Of a stretch of 64,000 nucleotides of DNA, positions 60,216-64,000 are shown one piece after another. Source of the stretch: Corallium rubrum (taxonomy: Eukaryota; Cnidaria; Anthozoa; Scleralcyonacea; Coralliidae). A model generated the notes under the pieces. That model ran no database searches, was not told the DNA's origin, and saw only the letters and a list, made by a program, of their open reading frames with translations. The DNA lies in assembly GCA_964035015.1 (NCBI GenBank), contig OZ036010.1, positions 9,620,620 through 9,684,619 on the forward strand, given 5' to 3'. Within the stretch, counting starts at the first letter, position 1. Every line of letters begins with the position of its first letter. Made by a program: the position numbers and the translations under genes.

Positions 60216-62548
60216 TAAAGTTATTAAATCTAAATAAAGTTATTAAATCCGTGGCGAAGATAGTGCGACATTCTATCGCACTGCATGCATGTGCTGCTCA
60301 GCGTACGGACATGTACACTTTTCATATTCGATAGAATATTTTGCTCATTAACGTTCACATTAACATAATCACTTGTCACTTTTTCAAGTTCACGCAAATC
60401 AAATGTAACAAACAGAATGGCGGAGCTCGAATATATAAGTGTATTTCTGGTGTTTGTGCATTAAGGGGGTCTATTGTTGGGGTTCTGCCCTTTCAAAATC
60501 CGTTCTGTTTTAACCGCAAGCGCTTTTCCGTTTCACTTAGGAAGATATTAACGGCATTTTTGAGAAATCATTGCCAGTTCTCCGAAAAGCGCCCTGCATT
60601 CTAAAAGATAACCGTCTCCGATGAGGACATTTCAAAACTTCCCGCAACCGAACGGTTCTCAGTTCAACCGCAAACCACCCCGAAAAACTGAAGATATGAT
60701 CGAAATCCGTCCTAAAATAATGTTAGGCTAAACCGCCTAACTGCCAAACTATTATAATAGACCCCCATTAAGGAGATGTCTCTATGTTTCGACACCACAT
60801 TTTGTTGGTCTCAGTCTCGGTCTTGGACATTTAGGATCTCGGGATTTGCTGGTCTCGAACATCGAGATCAAGAAAAATACCTTCTCTTTTTAGTGCAAAG
60901 TTTCACAGAAACTTTGCAGTATTGTGATGAGTGGCGAAAATTCACACGATAGATAGATAGTGTAAACTTTCCGGGGGTAAACTTACCAGGTTTAACGACA
61001 CACATACTTGTCGTAGTTGAAAGGCTAAAACCAGCGAAAGTGTGAAACACTAGTATCAGTCTTTCATAGACGACAAATATTTATGTCGCTTAAAGCTCGT
61101 AAGCCCTAAAGAGCGATAACAGACAGGTTTGTACCTTATCTATGGATGTTTCGTGAAAGACGTGTATATCTTAACATACCAAGAATGAAAGAAGTTTCCC
61201 CCCGGAATATATTAGAATACCACTGCGCATGCGTGGTTTTGTTTGGTTGGCGAATACAACAATGGCGGAGAAACACAAAGGAGTGATCAATTTTCTTCTC
61301 GAAACAACGAATTTCTAGGCTTAACTGCATGGCTAATTAAATATGGTCTGGGGTGCGAATAAATATTAAAAGTTTTATATTTAACTTTAATACGGTCTGG
61401 ATTGTTGTTGGTTCGTGTCTGTTATATTTTACACGAGTGGCGCTCGAGCAGTTTTGCACGTAAGCTCAGTAACAAATTCTGTATACTGGAGATTGTAGAC
61501 TGTATTCGCATTTTGATTTGGCATTCAATAAGCAACTACGAAGAACCCTGGCCATATAGTAAACATGAATGTTTATACTGCGTGAACTTAGCGCGTGATT
61601 GGGCAGACGATTCGCAAAGTTAATAACGTGAAGCTAGCAACATAAATAACATAATCATCAGACGATCGTAATTTGTAAAGGCAACAAAAACTTACTTATC
61701 TTTGTAAATGCACTTGGTAAATTTTAGTTAATTTTAATCTGGATTGACTGGACGTCACACGATACGTGTTATAGTATCAGAATTCTTGTGATGCGCCAAG
61801 CTTTTTATGCAAAAATTTCGAGCGGTTCAAAAAGATCTTGATGTTATTAAACAGACTGGAAAACAATAGTGAAGGGCACAAAAGACGTCAGTATTCATGT
61901 TTGTCAGAGTTTATAATTTTTTTTGCGTTCTTGACAAGAGAAAATGACTCTTTAAGAATCCCTCGAGATTCTATTTTGGGTTGTTTGTCTGAGTTTTTGC
62001 TTGTATTAAATTAACTTGGGCTTTGCTCAAGAAAATGGGCTGGCAGGTTGCAGGGCTGGCAGCTCTGTCCATACACGTGGCAAAAATTGTTATTATCTTT
62101 GACTAGAAACTTTGCACTATCCTTGGGATCTAGTTTACATTGGTGTTGCGTAGATGTTTGAGACTTGAGCTGCGTGCGTTGCGAAGAACGTTTCTCGACA
62201 TTTTTATCGCCGAATTTAACTTTGATGGATTTTTTGTCCAAATTTTTGACGGGTCGGATTTCTGTCTGTTTTTCGACACTTCTTTCTATTACGAATCATC
62301 GTAGATAAATTCGAATTTCTACTCCGGCTTAGCTAATTCTGTTCTGACCTCGGAGTGAATAAGGAGTGAATGTTTCACGGGAGTGGGGCTTATTTTTGAA
62401 ATTTTATGAAATATTCGAAGTTTCTTGGTCTTCGAGGTAGCATTTCACTTACGATAGTAACTCCTAGTTTTCCAATTTACTAGTTTTCTAATAATCGATC
62501 TTACTTTGGAACGAACATGCTTATTAGCGGCGTGCGGCAGTTAAGCAC
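60216..62548. other. Gene-free stretch; no element termini recognised
   Basis: Several short ORFs (for example 60341-60604, 61402-61623 and 62011-62241 on the minus strand) have no recognised domain or splice context. No repeat boundaries were identified. Confidence 0.4.
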
Positions 62549-62557
62549 CGAATCTCA

Positions 62558-62627
62558 CAATCTCGTACCCAGAGCCTGCGATCCTTCTGGTCATTACCAG
62601 AGATCACAGGCTCTGGGTACGAGATTG
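62558..62627. mobile_element. 70-bp miniature relative of the CAATCTCGTTCCCAGAGCC family
   Basis: CAATCTCGTACCCAGAGCCT and aggctctgggtacgagattg are inverted termini with almost no interior. Flanks CGAATCTCA (62549-62557) and CAAATCTCA (62628-62636) form a 9-bp duplication with one difference, as for the copy at 20036. Confidence 0.78.
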
Positions 62628-62684
62628 CAAATCTCATTGCTGGCGTTATATGCGCGTCAAAAGTACTGGGTTTTAGCTCGTACA

Positions 62685-62820
62685 CAACACCGCTGCAAAC
62701 GTTTTGCGCATGTGCGACGTCCGAACTCGTCCTCGAAAAAGAGCGGGAAAACACTGAAATATTTGGACTGGTCCGAGAGTCCAACACAAAAGTTAAAATT
62801 ATATGCATACTACCAAAAAG
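62685..62820. repeat. Dispersed repeat R8, copy 2
   Basis: Matches 8075-8215 (see there). Part of its start recurs inverted at 63009-63035 (gcgcaaacgtttggcagcggtgtt). Confidence 0.7.
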
Positions 62821-62829
62821 ATAAGGTAG

Positions 62830-64000
62830 GTAATTTGTGCATGGCTTCCTTGTCAATATTGTAACATATTCTGAATTTATCCTTTCGTAATTTTCTTTAC
62901 CCTTTTTTTAAAACACAAATGAATAGTCTTACTTAGTCTTCACTGTCTGGTTATTGTCGCCACGGCTAGTTCCCATTTCTCTTGCAATATTTACTCAGCG
63001 AATTCACGCATGCGCAAACGTTTGGCAGCGGTGTTTCGTACACAGGGTCTTATCTTCGATTCGTCTTGGCGCCATTTTGGTTACACTTAATTATACAAGC
63101 AATTACACGGTTTTACAATCATCAATGTTGAGCTCTCATTATTGCTAGAAATTAAATAATGGGTATGATTTTAGAGTAGACTTTTAGTCATGAACCAGAG
63201 GGTCTCTGTCTCGGTCTTGGACAACTGGCAGCCCAGACATAGGCTTTTCCGTAGCTGAGGTGTGGCCCATGGGACTGGGAACTAAATTCGCTTCATGACG
63301 TGAGCAGAGTTAATGACCCGGAAAAGCCCAGTAGATTTTCCAAATCCTAGACCATTGTATTTATTAATATTTCTCACAGTTACAACCATGGGCATCGAGC
63401 AACCACTTAAATATCAAATCTATATTTTACAACCATAATATTAAGTTAAAATTATGTTTAGCAATTGTCGTCTGATCGATTCCTATCAACTTCACTCTCT
63501 GAATTCGACTATTCGACACATGAAAATATGACATCTTTCAAGCGTAAAATACTCCTGGCAAATATATTACCATTTCAGAATCATCTTCAGAAAACCATGA
63601 AGCATTGGCCATGCATGTGGCGAACGTTTACACTACACTCACGAATTCACCTTCATTTGACATAAAATGCATTCGATTCGTTTCTTAACTTTTTTCGGGA
63701 AATCAAATAACTTTCACAGAATGCCAAGAATACTTGATTTATATCGTAAATGCTTCAACTATATCTTGAACTTCCATTAACTCGACAAAAATATCAACAA
63801 CTTAAGATTTGGCGCCACCAACTTTGAGAATCTAGAGTGGGGGCAGTTTTGGGGCAGTTTTGAGCACTTTGTTGGGGAGCCTACTAGGTCTTCTATTTCC
63901 CGTTGTTTCTCCCCAGTCCTCTCGGCTCTACCGCCTCAAATGTATAGCCCCGAAATAGGAAATGTAGAAGGCCTAGGTCTAGGCTGGACTAAAGAGTCTT
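62830..64000. other. Gene-free right edge with partial hairpin at 63878-63990
   Basis: 'cctactaggtcttctatttcc' near 63878 is partly complementary to 'ggaaatgtagaaggcctagg' near 63958, suggesting a foldback element at the window edge. No exon recognised. Confidence 0.4.

Noticed and set aside
61402-61623. 73-codon ORF on the plus strand
   Set aside because: No domain, no splice context and no repeat relationship.
62011-62241. Minus-strand 76-codon ORF with several cysteines
   Set aside because: No recognised family, no clear splice sites, not related to the CC module of genes A and B on inspection.

Overview
The window reads as animal nuclear DNA: intron-split genes with GT/AG borders, extracellular metazoan modules (vWA, HYR, dicysteine-rich), AT-rich composition, long microsatellites, and a dense load of LINE, Penelope-like, Ty3/gypsy, SINE and MITE sequence. 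The dicysteine (galaxin-like) module together with vWA and HYR, and the Penelope/ribozyme and 5S-SINE content, suggest a cnidarian, probably an anthozoan (coral or sea anemone). The species cannot be fixed from sequence alone. No bacterial-type operon, CRISPR array or complete rRNA gene was seen.

Two related host genes face each other tail to tail. Gene A (+, exons from 6991 to 21140) encodes a linker exon, a vWA domain over two exons, a second linker, an HYR domain, a possible 18-nt microexon, a second HYR-like domain and a C-terminal dicysteine module ending in TGA. Gene B (-, exons from 44653 to 28347) has a linker exon, the same two-exon vWA domain, one HYR domain and the same dicysteine module. 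The intron inside vWA is in phase 0 in both genes; nearly all other junctions are phase 1. They are almost certainly an inverted duplication. The signal-peptide exons were not found; they may lie outside the window or in short unrecognised exons. The products look like secreted adhesive or matrix proteins.

The introns and flanks are a transposon graveyard. Gene B intron 1 holds a broken Ty3/gypsy element (39156-44333), itself split by a MITE with 8-bp duplications, an 800-bp TTAA-flanked MITE and a 1.3-kb foldback whose left arm carries a 169-bp tandem pair with hammerhead-like cores. Gene B intron 2 holds a nearly complete CR1-like LINE (about 32980-38150) whose ORF1 carries an SGNH esterase domain. 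Gene A introns hold nested MITEs with readable target duplications (MULE-like 9 bp, hAT-like 8 bp) and tRNA-derived SINEs. Upstream of gene B lie a 2.1-kb 44-bp satellite, a 5S-rRNA-derived SINE, and a Penelope-like element (48376-51484) with RT and GIY-YIG domains joined head to head with an inverted copy of its own 3' end.

Possible self-cleaving RNA signals recur: a complete hammerhead core on the minus strand at 52676-52725, and four compact Penelope-type cores with self-complementary stem III (27135, 42556, 42725, 51534). The right part (54.8-64 kb) contains a compound tetranucleotide array including about 1 kb of uninterrupted TATC, a 21-bp minisatellite that flips orientation, a cluster of three tRNA-SINE copies and small foldbacks, but no convincing protein gene.
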